Below, in pieces: positions 23,882 to 37,000 of a DNA stretch of 64,000 bases; position 1 is the stretch's first letter, and the number at the start of each line of letters is the position of its first letter. Location: positions 1,069,671 to 1,133,670 of the forward strand of contig SIJG01000017.1 of NCBI GenBank assembly GCA_023374025.1, given 5' to 3'. The notes below the pieces were generated by a model. The model was not told the origin of the DNA. It was given only the letters and a program-made list of their open reading frames with translations, and made no database searches. Both the position numbers and the translations under genes were made by a program. The stretch is from Heterodera schachtii. Lineage: Eukaryota > Nematoda > Chromadorea > Rhabditida > Heteroderidae.

Positions 23882-24726
23882 ATGGATTTGACTCGCTCCA
23901 CTGATCAATTGGCCAATGATCGGTCAAACTCCTCGGAGGCCCCACAACAGCAGCCAATTGTTGTAAATATGGTGGCTTCTCGCCCCAGAAGCAAAACCGA
24001 CCCCAAAAATTACGACCCGAAGCCTTTGATAGTCCCGCCGGCTGCTGCCGCTGATCAGCGAGGCCCCCGTCGGCTTTCCCCAGTCCCGTGCCTTTGCACG
24101 GCGCGCAATTCGTCGCCCACTGGCGCCTCCCAACTCGTCTACCAACCGCGGACTGTCCCTTCTCCGTCCGCGAGTCTCTCCCCAACTGACCAAAAGGGGT
24201 GGGGCACGCTGAAGAATTCGTTGGATCCGTCGACAATAAATGTGCCGACAAAGACGAATGTTTGCACGGCAACGGTGAAAACGGCGAATGTTTCCGACGG
24301 AGCAATCGGCACAGTCGGCCATCGGCACCAACAGAAGCAGAGCCAATCGAAGTGGCGACAAGCGACGGAGCTGAATGTCGGCGACAATCCAAGCTTGGCC
24401 AGTCCCTCATTGATGTCCGCCGAGTTGGGAACAGCGCAGCGACGCATTGGCACTGCGTTGCGTCCACTCGAAGTCAGTCGGCCGTGCCGTTCGGTCGCTT
24501 CGAACACTTCGCCGCCCTCCCCGTGCCGAACTCCGCCAGTCGTGCGCCCTTTGGCCCAGCGGAGCATTGCCGCGTTTTACCCGTTCAAAAGACGCGCTTT
24601 GATTGATTACCAATCGCCCTCTTCCGCCAGCAAATTCCTCTCACCGCTGACGGAACATTCGGTGGACAGCGCAAACGGCGGAATGGCACAACAGCACAAA
24701 ATAATGGAGGGAAAAGCAGAAATGGA
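23882..24726 (+). CDS. Unrecognised Ser/Pro/Thr-rich coding exon
   Basis: Open frame starting with ATG at 23882 (MDLTRSTDQLANDRSNSSEA), about 280 residues, rich in Ser, Pro, Thr and Gln with no predicted membrane segment; it looks disordered. The codon pattern is GC-richer than nearby non-coding DNA, which favours real coding. A good donor (GAA then GTGAGT at 24727) follows KAEME; reading on instead stops at 24742. It could be the first exon of a longer isoform of the LEV-10-like gene, with a cytosolic N-terminus before the hydrophobic segment at 25006, or a separate gene. I recognise no family. Confidence 0.4.
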
Positions 24727-25005
24727 AGTGAGTGAAGAATGAATGGCACGGCACACTCAAAGAGTGGACGAAGGCATTGGCATTATTTGAGAGCGAAGCG
24801 AACGCAATTGTTGGCCTGGACCAATACGAACAGCAACAGGACAGCGAGCGGGGGAAGCTGACGCGGGCGAACACAACGGCAGTGCCGGGGAGGGGCGGAG
24901 GCGGGGAGACCGCCGCGGGGGACGAAGACTGCGCCTTTTGCCGGTCGTTGGACTGCGAGATAATGTGGGCGAACGCCTCGGGGGACAGAGGGCGGAAAAG
25001 CGCCA

Positions 25006-28000
25006 ATGTTCAGATTCGCTTTGCTGTTCACTCTGATCGTCGCCGGCATTCTGCTGGTCATTCTCATCTTTTGGCTTCGCGGCGTTCTTCAATATGAAGA
25101 GTAATTGCCCTTTCCCTGGCAGTCATTTTTAAAAAATGAAACTGCAAATGTGCTAATTTTACACACACTTTCTCCACTTTTTATCCCCCCCCCCCCACCG
25201 TCCCCTCTTCTCTCTCTCTTTCCCTCTTCACACTCTCTCTCTCTTTCTCTTTCCCTTCCCACGCCCACTCTCTCCTCTTGTAGCATTCACCGATTGCGAT
25301 CACGTGTTCGATTCGCCCCGCAGTGGTCACTTCTCTCTGCCGGTGTTTCCCCGGGAGGCAAATGCCGACTCTTCCGCCCTTTTCGCTTCCTCTGACGACG
25401 AAAATGACGAAGAAGAAAGAGTGCCGAGCAGTTCGTGGCAACCCTTTGTCACTGCCACAGCAGCGGCGGCAGAGGAGGCGGAAGAAGCGGGCAAAAAGGA
25501 CGAGGCGGACGAAATTGTGCGGTACCAATCACTGCCCGAAAACATCCAAGTGAGCGCCAGCGGACGACACATGCCGACAAAGCGCCACTGGGACTGAAAA
25601 TGATTGCCCCAGGGCATTAATTAATTAATCATTCCCAATTTGTAAAACGTTAGCACATTTGCAGGGATTTTTAATTTGTATTCCCAATAAGTTTGGGTGC
25701 ACTACGTTCCCCCCCCCCCCCGCATCGTTTCCCCCCCGAGAAATTTTTTAAAAATTTTTTTGCTAACTTAGAAATTTTTCAAGAAAAAAATTCTTAGAAA
25801 GTTTTTTAATAAGAAAATTCTAAGAAAAAAATTTTTTCGAGAGATTTTCACCGATTTTTTGGAAAATTTTTTGAAAAGTTTAGTAATTCAGCATAAAAAT
25901 TTTCGAAAAAATTTTTTTTTCTTAGAATTTTCTTACTAAAAAATTTTCTAAGAATTTTTTCTTGAAAAATTTCTAAGTTAGCAAAAAAAAATTTTTTAAA
26001 TTTCTCGGGGGGGGGGGGGAAACGATGCGGGGGGAACTGATACGGGGGGGGGGGGGGGGAAACGGGGGGGGGGGGGGGGGGGGAAACGAGCTGCTCCCAT
26101 AAGTTTTGTGTCATTTTGGGTAACTGTTCTTTTCCAGTGTATATACACGTTTGTCGCCCAACCGCGGGAACGAGTGAAGCTGCAAATTGAGCAGTTCCAA
26201 CTCGAGGGCACCACCAATCAGTAAGTACCGTACCCCGACAGTACCCATTCCATTTGAATGCCATTAATTGCCCATTCTTTTGTGCTCATTTATTTTCAGT
26301 TGTGAGTCCGAATATGTGGACATTTATTTGGAATTGGATTCGCCCACGGAGGATTTGCTGTCTTCGAATTTGGCCGCGCGATATTGCGGGGTAATTAGTT
26401 AATAATTAGTCCAAATTGTGTAATAAATGAAACTTATTTCTTTTTGGACTGTTGCACCTAACGTACAGATCAGGTTGGTCAGTGGCCTTCCCCCCTCCAT
26501 CCCTTGGCATTTCCCTCCCTTTGGCATTTCTCTCCCTTTGGCATTTCTCTCCCTTTGGCATTTCCCACCCTTTGGCATTTCTATCCCTTTGGCATTTCCC
26601 TACCTTTGGCATTTCTATCCCTTTGGCATTTCTCTCCCTTTGGCATTTCTCTCCCTTTGGCATTTCTCTCCCTTTGGCATTTCCCTACTTCTGGCATTTC
26701 TCTCCCTTTGGCATTTCTCTCCCTTTGGCATTTCTCTCCCTTTGGCATTTCCCTACTTCTGGCATTTCTCTCCCTTTGGCATTTCCCTCCCTTTGGCATT
26801 TCTCTCCCTTTGGCATTTCCCACCCTTTGGCATTTCTATCCCTTTGGCATTTCCCTACCTTTGGCATTTCTATCCCTTTGGCATTTCTCTCCCTTTGGCA
26901 TTTCCCTCCCTTTGGCATTTCTATCCCTTTGGCATTTCCCTACCTTTGGCATTTCTATCCCTTTGGCATTTCTATCCCTTTGGCATTTCTCTCCCTTTGG
27001 CATTTCTCTCCCTTTGGCATTTCCCTCCCTTTGGCATTTCTCTCCCTTTGGCATTTCCCACCCTTTGGCATTTCTATCCCTTTGGCATTTCCCTACCTTT
27101 GGCATTTCTATCCCTTTGGCATTTCTCTCCCTTTGGCATTTCTCTCACTTTGGCATTTCTCTCCCTTTGGCATTTTTCCTCCCTTTGGCATTTTCTCTCC
27201 CTTTGGCATTTCCCTACTTCTGGCATTTCTCTCCCTTTGGCATTTCCCTTCCTTTGGCATTTCTTCTCCCTTTGGCATTTCCCTACTTCTGGCATTTCTC
27301 TCCCTTTGGCATTTCCCTCCCTTTGGCATTTCTCTCCCTTTGGCATTTCTCTCCCTTTGGCATTTCCCTCCCTTTGGCATTTCTCTTCCTTTGGCATTTC
27401 CCACCCTTTGGCATTTCTATCCCTTTGGCATTTCCCTACCTTTGGCATTTCTATCCCTTTGGCATTTCTCTCCCTTTGGCATTTTTCTCCCTTTGGCATT
27501 TTCTCTCCCTTTGGCATTTCTCTCCCTTTGGCATTTCTCTCTCTTTGGCATTTCCCTCCCTTTGGCATTTCTCTCCCTTTGGCATTTCCCACCCTTTGGC
27601 ATTTCTATCCCTTTGGCATTTCCCTACCTTTGGCATTTCCCTACCTTTGGCATTTCTATCCCTTTGGCATTTCTCTCCCTTTGGCATTTCCCTCCCTTTG
27701 GCATTTCTATCCCTTTGGCATTTCCCTACCTTTGGCATTTCTATCCCTTTGGCATTTCTATCCCTTTGGCATTTCTCTCCCTTTGGCATTTCTCTCCCTT
27801 TGGCATTTCCCTCCCTTTGGCATTTCTCTCCCTTTGGCATTTCCCACCCTTTGGCATTTCTATCCCTTTGGCATTTCCCTACCTTTGGCATTTCTATCCC
27901 TTTGGCATTTCTCTCCCTTTGGCATTTCTCTCACTTTGGCATTTCTCTCCCTTTGGCATTTTTCTCCCTTTGGCATTTTCTCTCCCTTTGGCATTTCCCT

Positions 28001-31000
28001 ACTTCTGGCATTTCTCTCCCTTTGGCATTTCCCTTCCTTTGGCATTTCTTCTCCCTTTGGCATTTCCCTACTTCCGGCATTTCTCTCCCTTTGGCATTTC
28101 CCTCCTTTTGGCATTTCTCTCCCTTTGGCATTTCTCTCCCTTTGGCATTTCCCTCCCTTTGGCATTTCTCTTCCTTTGGCATTTCCCACCCTTTGGCATT
28201 TCTATCCCTTTGGCATTTCCCTACCTTTGGCATTTCTATCCCTTTGGCATTTCTCTCCCTTTGGCATTTTTCTCCCTTTGGCATTTTCTCTCCCTTTGGC
28301 ATTTCTCTCCCTTTGGCATTTCTCTCCCTTTGGCATTTCTATCCCTTTGGCATTTCTCTCCCTTTGGCATTTTTCTCCCTTTGGCATTTTCTCTCCCTTT
28401 GGCATTTCTCTCCCTTTGGCATTTCTCTCCCTTTGGCATTTCCCTCCCTTTGGCATTTCTCTCCCTTTGGCATTTCCCACCCTTTGGCATTTCCCTACCT
28501 TTGGCATTTCTATCCCTTTGGCATTTCCCTACCTTTGGCATTTCTATCCCTTTGGCATTTTTCTCCCTTTGGCATTTTTCTCCCTTTGGCATTTTTTCTC
28601 CCTTTGGCATTTCCCTCCCTTTGGCATTTCTCTCCCTTTGGCATTTCTCTCCCTTTGGCATTTCTCTCCCTTTGGCATTTCTCTCCCTTTGGCATTTCCC
28701 ACCCTTTGGCATTTCTATCCCTTTGGCATTTCTCTTTCTTTGGCATTTTTCTCCCTTTGGCATTTTCTCTCCCTTTGGCATTTCCCTACTTCTGGCATTT
28801 CTATCCCTTTGGCATTTCTCTCCCTTTGGCATTTCCCTACTTCTGGCATTTCCCTCCCTTTGGCATTTCCCTCCCTTTGGCATTTCTCTCCCTTTGGCAT
28901 TTCTCTCCCTTTGGCATTTCTCTCCCTTTGGCATTTCCCTCCCTTTGGCATTTCTCTCCCTTTGGCATTTCCCACCCTTTGGCATTTCTATCCCTTTGGC
29001 ATTTCCCTACCTTTGGCATTTCTATTCCTTTGGCATTTCTCTCCCTTTGGCATTTCCCTCCCTTTGGCATTTCTATCCCTTTGGCATTTCTCTACCTTTG
29101 GCATTTCTATCCCTTTGGCATTTCTATCCCTTTGGCATTTCTCTCCCTTTGGCATTTCTCTCCCTTTGGCATTTCTCTCCCTTTGGCATTTCTCTCCCTT
29201 TGGCATTTCCCTCCCTTTGGCATTTCTCTACCTTTGGCATTTCTATCCCTTTGGCATTTCTATCCCTTTGGCATTTCTCTCCCTTTGGCATTTCTCTCCC
29301 TTTGGCATTTCTATCCCTTTGGCATTTCTCTCCCTTTGGCATTTCTCTCCCTTTGGCATTTCCCTCCCTTTGGCATTTCTCTCCCTTTGGCATTTCCCAC
29401 CCTTTGGCATTTCTATCCCTTTGGCATTTCCCTACCTTTGGCATTTCTATCCCTTTGGCATTTCTCTCCCTTTGGCATTTCTCTCACTTTGGCATTTCTC
29501 TCCCTTTGGCATTTTTCTCCCTTTGGCATTTTCTCTCCCTTTGGCATTTCCCTACTTCTGGCATTTCTCTCCCTTTGGCATTTCCCTTCCTTTGGCATTT
29601 CTTCTCCCTTTGGCATTTCCCTACTTCTGGCATTTCTCTCCCTTTGGCATTTCCCTCCCTTTGGCATTTCTCTCCCTTTGGCATTTCTCTCCCTTTGGCA
29701 TTTCCCTCCCTTTGGCATTTCTCTTCCTTTGGCATTTCCCACCCTTTGGCATTTCTATCCCTTTGGCATTTCCCTACCTTTGGCATTTCTATCCCTTTGG
29801 CATTTCTCTCCCTTTGGCATTTTTCTCCCTTTGGCATTTTCTCTCCCTTTGGCATTTCTCTCCCTTTGGCATTTCTCTCCCTTTGGCATTTCCCTCCCTT
29901 TGGCATTTCTCTCCCTTTGGCATTTCCCACCCTTTGGCATTTCTATCCCTTTGGCATTTCCCTACCTTTGGCATTTCCCTACCTTTGGCATTTCTATCCC
30001 TTTGGCATTTCTCTCCCTTTGGCATTTCCCTCCCTTTGGCATTTCTATCCCTTTGGCATTTCCCTACCTTTGGCATTTCTATCCCTTTGGCATTTCTATC
30101 CCTTTGGCATTTCTCTCCCTTTGGCATTTCCCTCCCTTTGGCATTTCTCTCCCTTTGGCATTTCCCACCCTTTGGCATTTCTATCCCTTTGGCATTTCCC
30201 TACCTTTGGCATTTCTATCCCTTTGGCATTTCTCTCCCTTTGGCATTTCTCTCACTTTGGCATTTCTCTCCCTTTGGCATTTTTCTCCCTTTGGCATTTT
30301 CTCTCCCTTTGGCATTTCCCTACTTCTGGCATTTCTCTCCCTTTGGCATTTCCCTTCCTTTGGCATTTCTTCTCCCTTTGGCATTTCCCTACTTCTGGCA
30401 TTTCTCTCCCTTTGGCATTTCCCTCCTTTTGGCATTTCTCTCCCTTTGGCATTTCTCTCCCTTTGGCATTTCCCTCCCTTTGGCATTTCTCTTCCTTTGG
30501 CATTTCCCACCCTTTGGCATTTCTATCCCTTTGGCATTTCCCTACCTTTGGCATTTCTATCCCTTTGGCATTTCTCTCCCTTTGGCATTTTTCTCCCTTT
30601 GGCATTTTCTCTCCCTTTGGCATTTCTCTCCCTTTGGCATTTCTCTCCCTTTGGCATTTCTATCCCTTTGGCATTTCTCTCCCTTTGGCATTTTTCTCCC
30701 TTTGGCATTTTCTCTCCCTTTGGCATTTCTCTCCCTTTGGCATTTCTCTCCCTTTGGCATTTCCCTCCCTTTGGCATTTCTCTCCCTTTGGCATTTCCCA
30801 CCCTTTGGCATTTCCCTACCTTTGGCATTTCTATCCCTTTGGCATTTCCCTACCTTTGGCATTCTATCCCTTTGGCATTTTTCTCCCTTTGGCATTTTTC
30901 TCCCTTTGGCATTTTTTCTCCCTTTGGCATTTCCCTCCCTTTGGCATTTCTCTCCCTTTGGCATTTCTCTCCCTTTGGCATTTCTCTCCCTTTGGCATTT

Positions 31001-34000
31001 CTCTCCCTTTGGCATTTCCCACCCTTTGGCATTTCTATCCCTTTGGCATTTCTCTTTCTTTGGCATTTTTCTCCCTTTGGCATTTTCTCTCCCTTTGGCA
31101 TTTCCCTACTTCTGGCATTTCTATCCCTTTGGCATTTCTCTCCCTTTGGCATTTCCCTACTTCTGGCATTTCCCTCCCTTTGGCATTTCCCTCCCTTTGG
31201 CATTTCTCTCCCTTTGGCATTTCTCTCCCTTTGGCATTTCTCTCCCTTTGGCATTTCCCTCCCTTTGGCATTTCTCTCCCTTTGGCATTTCCCACCCTTT
31301 GGCATTTCTATCCCTTTGGCATTCCCTACCTTTGGCATTTCTATTCCTTTGGCATTTCTCTCCCTTTGGCATTTCCCTCCCTTTGGCATTTCTATCCCTT
31401 TGGCATTTCTCTACCTTTGGCATTTCTATCCCTTTGGCATTTCTATCCCTTTGGCATTTCTCTCCCTTTGGCATTTCTCTCCCTTTGGCATTTCTCTCCC
31501 TTTGGCATTTCTCTCCCTTTGGCATTTCCCTCCCTTTGGCATTTCTCTACCTTTGGCATTTCTATCCCTTTGGCATTTCTATCCCTTTGGCATTTCTCTC
31601 CCTTTGGCATTTCTCTCCCTTTGGCATTTCTATCCCTTTGGCATTTCTCTCCCTTTGGCATTTCTCTCCCTTTGGCATTTCCCTCCCTTTGGCATTTCTC
31701 TCCCTTTGGCATTTCCCACCCTTTGGCATTTCTATCCCTTTGGCATTTCCCTACCTTTGGCATTTCTATCCCTTTGGCATTTCTCTCCCTTTGGCATTTC
31801 TCTCACTTTGGCATTTCTCTCCCTTTGGCATTTTTCTCCCTTTGGCATTTTCTCTCCCTTTGGCATTTCCCTACTTCTGGCATTTCTCTCCCTTTGGCAT
31901 TTCCCTTCCTTTGGCATTTCTTCTCCCTTTGGCATTTCCCTACTTCTGGCATTTCTCTCCCTTTGGCATTTCCCTCCCTTTGGCATTTCTCTCCCTTTGG
32001 CATTTCTCTCCCTTTGGCATTTCCCTCCCTTTGGCATTTCTCTTCCTTTGGCATTTCCCACCCTTTGGCATTTCTATCCCTTTGGCATTTCCCTACCTTT
32101 GGCATTTCTATCCCTTTGGCATTTCTCTCCCTTTGGCATTTTTCTCCCTTTGGCATTTTCTCTCCCTTTGGCATTTCTCTCCCTTTGGCATTTCTCTCCC
32201 TTTGGCATTTCCCTCCCTTTGGCATTTCTCTCCCTTTGGCATTTCCCACCCTTTGGCATTTCTATCCCTTTGGCATTTCCCTACCTTTGGCATTTCCCTA
32301 CCTTTGGCATTTCTATCCCTTTGGCATTTCTCTCCCTTTGGCATTTCCCTCCCTTTGGCATTTCTATCCCTTTGGCATTTCCCTACCTTTGGCATTTCTA
32401 TCCCTTTGGCATTTCTATCCCTTTGGCATTTCTCTCCCTTTGGCATTTCCCTCTCTTTGGCATTTCTCTCCCTTTGGCATTTCCCACCCTTTGGCATTTC
32501 TATCCCTTTGGCATTTCCCTACCTTTGGCATTTCTATCCCTTTGGCATTTCTCTCCCTTTGGCATTTCTCTCACTTTGGCATTTCTCTCCCTTTGGCATT
32601 TTTCTCCCTTTGGCATTTTCTCTCCCTTTGGCATTTCCCTACTTCTGGCATTTCTCTCCCTTTGGCATTTCCCTTCCTTTGGCATTTCTTCTCCCTTTGG
32701 CATTTCCCTACTTCTGGCATTTCTCTCCCTTTGGCATTTCCCTCCTTTTGGCATTTCTCTCCCTTTGGCATTTCTCTCCCTTTGGCATTTCCCTCCCTTT
32801 GGCATTTCTCTTCCTTTGGCATTTCCCACCCTTTGGCATTTCTATCCCTTTGGCATTTCCCTACCTTTGGCATTTCTATCCCTTTGGCATTTCTCTCCCT
32901 TTGGCATTTTTCTCCCTTTGGCATTTTCTCTCCCTTTGGCATTTCTCTCCCTTTGGCATTTCTCTCCCTTTGGCATTTCTATCCCTTTGGCATTTCTCTC
33001 CCTTTGGCATTTTTCTCCCTTTGGCATTTTCTCTCCCTTTGGCATTTCTCTCCCTTTGGCATTTCTCTCCCTTTGGCATTTCCCTCCCTTTGGCATTTCT
33101 CTCCCTTTGGCATTTCCCACCCTTTGGCATTTCCCTACCTTTGGCATTTCTATCCCTTTGGCATTTCTCTCCCTTTGGCATTTTTCTCCCTTTGGCATTT
33201 TCTCTCCCTTTGGCATTTCCCTACTTCTGGCATTTCTCTCCCTTTGGCATTTCCCTCCCTTTGGCATTTCTCTCCCTTTGGCATTTCCCTCCTTTTGGCA
33301 TTTCTCTCCCTTTGGCATTTCTCTCCCTTTGGCATTTCCCTCCCTTTGGCATTTCTCTTCCTTTGGCATTTCCCACCCTTTGGCATTTCTATCCCTTTGG
33401 CATTTCCCTATCTTTGGCATTTCTATCCCTTTGGCATTTCTCTCCCTTTGGCATTTTTCTCCCTTTGGCATTTTCTCTCCCTTTGGCATTTCTCTCCCTT
33501 TGGCATTTCTCTCCCTTTGGCATTTCTATCCCTTTGGCATTTCTCTCCCTTTGGCATTTTTCTCCCTTTGGCATTTTCTCTCCCTTTGGCATTTCTCTCC
33601 CTTTGGCATTTCTCTCCCTTTGGCATTTCCCTCCCTTTGGCATTTCTCTCCCTTTGGCATTTCCCACCCTTTGGCATTTCCCTACCTTTGGCATTTCTAT
33701 CCCTTTGGCATTTCCCTACCTTTGGCATTTCTATCCCTTTGGCATTTCTCTCCCTTTGGCATTTTTCTCCCTTTGGCATTTTCTCTCCCTTTGGCATTTC
33801 CCTACTTCTGGCATTTCTCTCCCTTTGGCATTTCCCTCCCTTTGGCATTTCTCTCCCTTTGGCATTTCCCTCCCTTTGGCATTTCTCTCCCTTTGGCATT
33901 TCTCTCCCTTTGGCATTTCCCACCCTTTGGCATTTCTATCCCTTTGGCATTTCCCTACCTTTGGCATTTCTATCCCTTTGGCATTTCTCTCCCTTTGGCA

Positions 34001-37000
34001 TTTTTCTCCCTTTGGCATTTTCTCTCCCTTTGGCATTTCCCTACTTCTGGCATTTCTCTCCCTTTGGCATTTCCCACCCTTTGGCATTTCCCTACCTTTG
34101 GCATTTCTATCCCTTTGGCATTTCCCTACCTTTGGCATTTCTATCCCTTTGGCATTTCTCTCCCTTTGGCATTTTTCTCCCTTTGGCATTTTCTCTCCCT
34201 TTGGCATTTCCCTACTTCTGGCATTTCTCTCCCTTTGGCATTTCCCTCCCTTTGGCATTTCTCTCCCTTTGGCATTTCCCACCCTTTGGCATTTCTATCC
34301 CTTTGGCATTTCCCTACCTTTGGCATTTCTATCCCTTTGGCATTTCTCTCCCTTTGGCATTTTTCTCCCTTTGGCATTTTCTCTCCCTTTGGCATTTCTC
34401 TCCCTTTGGCATTTCTCTCCCTTTGGCATTTCTATCCCTTTGGCATTTCTCTCCCTTTGGCATTTTTCTCCCTTTGGCATTTTCTCTCCCTTTGGCATTT
34501 CTCTCCCTTTGGCATTTCTCTCCCTTTGGCATTTCCCTCCCTTTGGCATTTCTCTCCCTTTGGCATTTCCCACCCTTTGGCATTTCCCTACCTTTGGCAT
34601 TTCTATCCCTTTGGCATTTCCCTACCTTTGGCATTTCTATCCCTTTGGCATTTCTCTCCCTTTGGCATTTTTCTCCCTTTGGCATTTTCTCTCCCTTTGG
34701 CATTTCCCTACTTCTGGCATTTCTCTCCCTTTGGCATTTCCCTCCCTTTGGCATTTCTCTCCCTTTGGCATTTCCCTCCCTTTGGCATTTCTCTCCCTTT
34801 GGCATTTCTCTCCCTTTGGCATTTCCCACCCTTTGGCATTTCTATCCCTTTGGCATTTCCCTACCTTTGGCATTTCTATCCCTTTGGCATTTCTCTCCCT
34901 TTGGCATTTTTCTCCCTTTGGCATTTTCTCTCCCTTTGGCATTTCCCTACTTCTGGCATTTCTCTCCTTTTGGCATTTCTATCCCTTTGGCATTTCTCTC
35001 CCTTTGGCATTTCCCTACTTCTGGCATTTCCCTCCCTTTGGCATTTCCCTCCCTTTGGCATTTCTCTCCCTTTGGCATTTCTCTCCCTTTGGCATTTCTC
35101 TCCCTTTGGCATTTCCCTCCCTTTGGCATTTCTCTCCCTTTGGCATTTCCCACCCTTTGGCATTTCTATCCCTTTGGCATTTCCCTACCTTTGGCATTTC
35201 TATTCCTTTGGCATTTCTCTCCCTTTGGCATTTCCCTCCCTTTGGCATTTCTCTCCCTTTGGCATTTCCCTCCCTTTGGCATTTCTCTCCCTTTGGCATT
35301 TCTCTCCCTTTGGCATTTCCCACCCTTTGGCATTTCTATCCCTTTGGCATTTCCCTACCTTTGGCATTTCTATCCCTTTGGCATTTCTCTCCCTTTGGCA
35401 TTTTTCTCCCTTTGGCATTTTCTCTCCCTTTGGCATTTCCCTACTTCTGGCATTTCTCTCCTTTTGGCATTTCTATCCCTTTGGCATTTCTCTCCCTTTG
35501 GCATTTCCCTACTTCTGGCATTTCCCTCCCTTTGGCATTTCCCTCCCTTTGGCATTTCTCTCCCTTTGGCATTTCTCTCCCTTTGGCATTTCTCTCCCTT
35601 TGGCATTTCCCTCCCTTTGGCATTTCTCTCCCTTTGGCATTTCCCACCCTTTGGCATTTCTATCCCTTTGGCATTTCCCTACCTTTGGCATTTCTATTCC
35701 TTTGGCATTTCTCTCCCTTTGGCATTTCCCTCCCTTTGGCATTTCTATCCCTTTGGCATTTCTCTACCTTTGGCATTTCTATCCCTTTGGCATTTCTATC
35801 CCTTTGGCATTTCTCTCCCTTTGGCATTTCTCTCCCTTTGGCATTTCTCTCCCTTTGGCATTTCTCTCCCTTTGGCATTTCCCTCCCTTTGGCATTTCTA
35901 TCCCTTTGGCATTTCCCTACTTCTGGCATTTCTCTCCCTTTGGCATTTCCCTCCCTTTGGCATTTCTTCTCCCTTTGGCATTTCCCTACTTCTGGCATTT
36001 CTCTCCCTTTGGCATTTCCCTCCCTTTGGCATTTCTATCCCTTTGGCATTTCCCTCCCTTTGGCATTTCTCTCCCTTTGGCATTTTTCTCCCTTTGGCAT
36101 TTCCTCTCCTTTTGGCATTTCCCTCACTTTTGCATTTCCTTACCTTTGGCATTTCCCTCCCTTTGGCATTTCTCTCCCTTTGGCATTTTTCTCCTTTTGG
36201 CATTTCCTCTCCCTTTGGCATTTCCCTCACTTTGGCATTTCCTTTTCACCCTTTGGCATTTCCCTCCCTTTGGCATTTCCTCTCCTTTTGGCATTTCCCA
36301 CCCTTTGGCATTTCCTCTTCCTTTGGCATTTCCTCTTCCTTTGGCATTTCCCTCCCTTTGGCATTTCTATCCCTTTGGCATTTCCCTACTTCTGGCATTT
36401 CTCTCCCTTTGGCATTTCCCTCCCTTTGGCATTTCTTCTCCCTTTGGCATTTCCCTACTTCTGGCATTTCTCTCCCTTTGGCATTTCCCTCCCTTTGGCA
36501 TTTCTTCTCCCTTTGGCATTTTTCTCCCTTTGGCATTTCCTCTCCCTTTGGCATTTCCCTCACTTTTGCATTTCCTTACCTTTGGCATTTCCCTCCCTTT
36601 GGCATTTCTCTCCCTTTGGCATTTTTCTCCTTTTGGCATTTCCCTCCCTTTGGCATTTCCTCTCCTTTTGGCATTTCCCACCCTTTGGCATTTCCTCTTC
36701 CTTTGGCATTTCCCTCCCATTGGCATTTCCTCTCCTTTTGGCATTTCCCTACCTTTGGCATTTCTATCCCTTTGGCATTTCCCTACTTCTGGCATTTCTC
36801 TTCCTTTGGCATTTCCCTCCCTTTGGCATTTCTTCTCCCTTTGGCATTTCCCTACTTCTGGCATTTCTCTCCCTTTGGCATTTCCCTCCCTTTGGCATTT
36901 CCCTCCCTTTGGCATTTCTCTCCCTTTGGCATTTTTCTCCTTTTGGCATTTCTTCTCCCTTTGGCATTTCCCTCACTTTGGCATTTCCTTTTCACCCTTT

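Noticed and set aside
23220..23891. Open frame of 223 codons upstream of the LEV-10-like gene
   Set aside because: Composition is Phe/Arg/Leu-rich low complexity with opposing frames equally long, no motif, no splice logic.
26406..36976. Many reverse-strand frames of 60-250 codons with repeated MPKGEKCQRERNAKG
   Set aside because: Reverse complement of the same satellite; TAG arises from the CTATCCC variant and breaks the frame at random.
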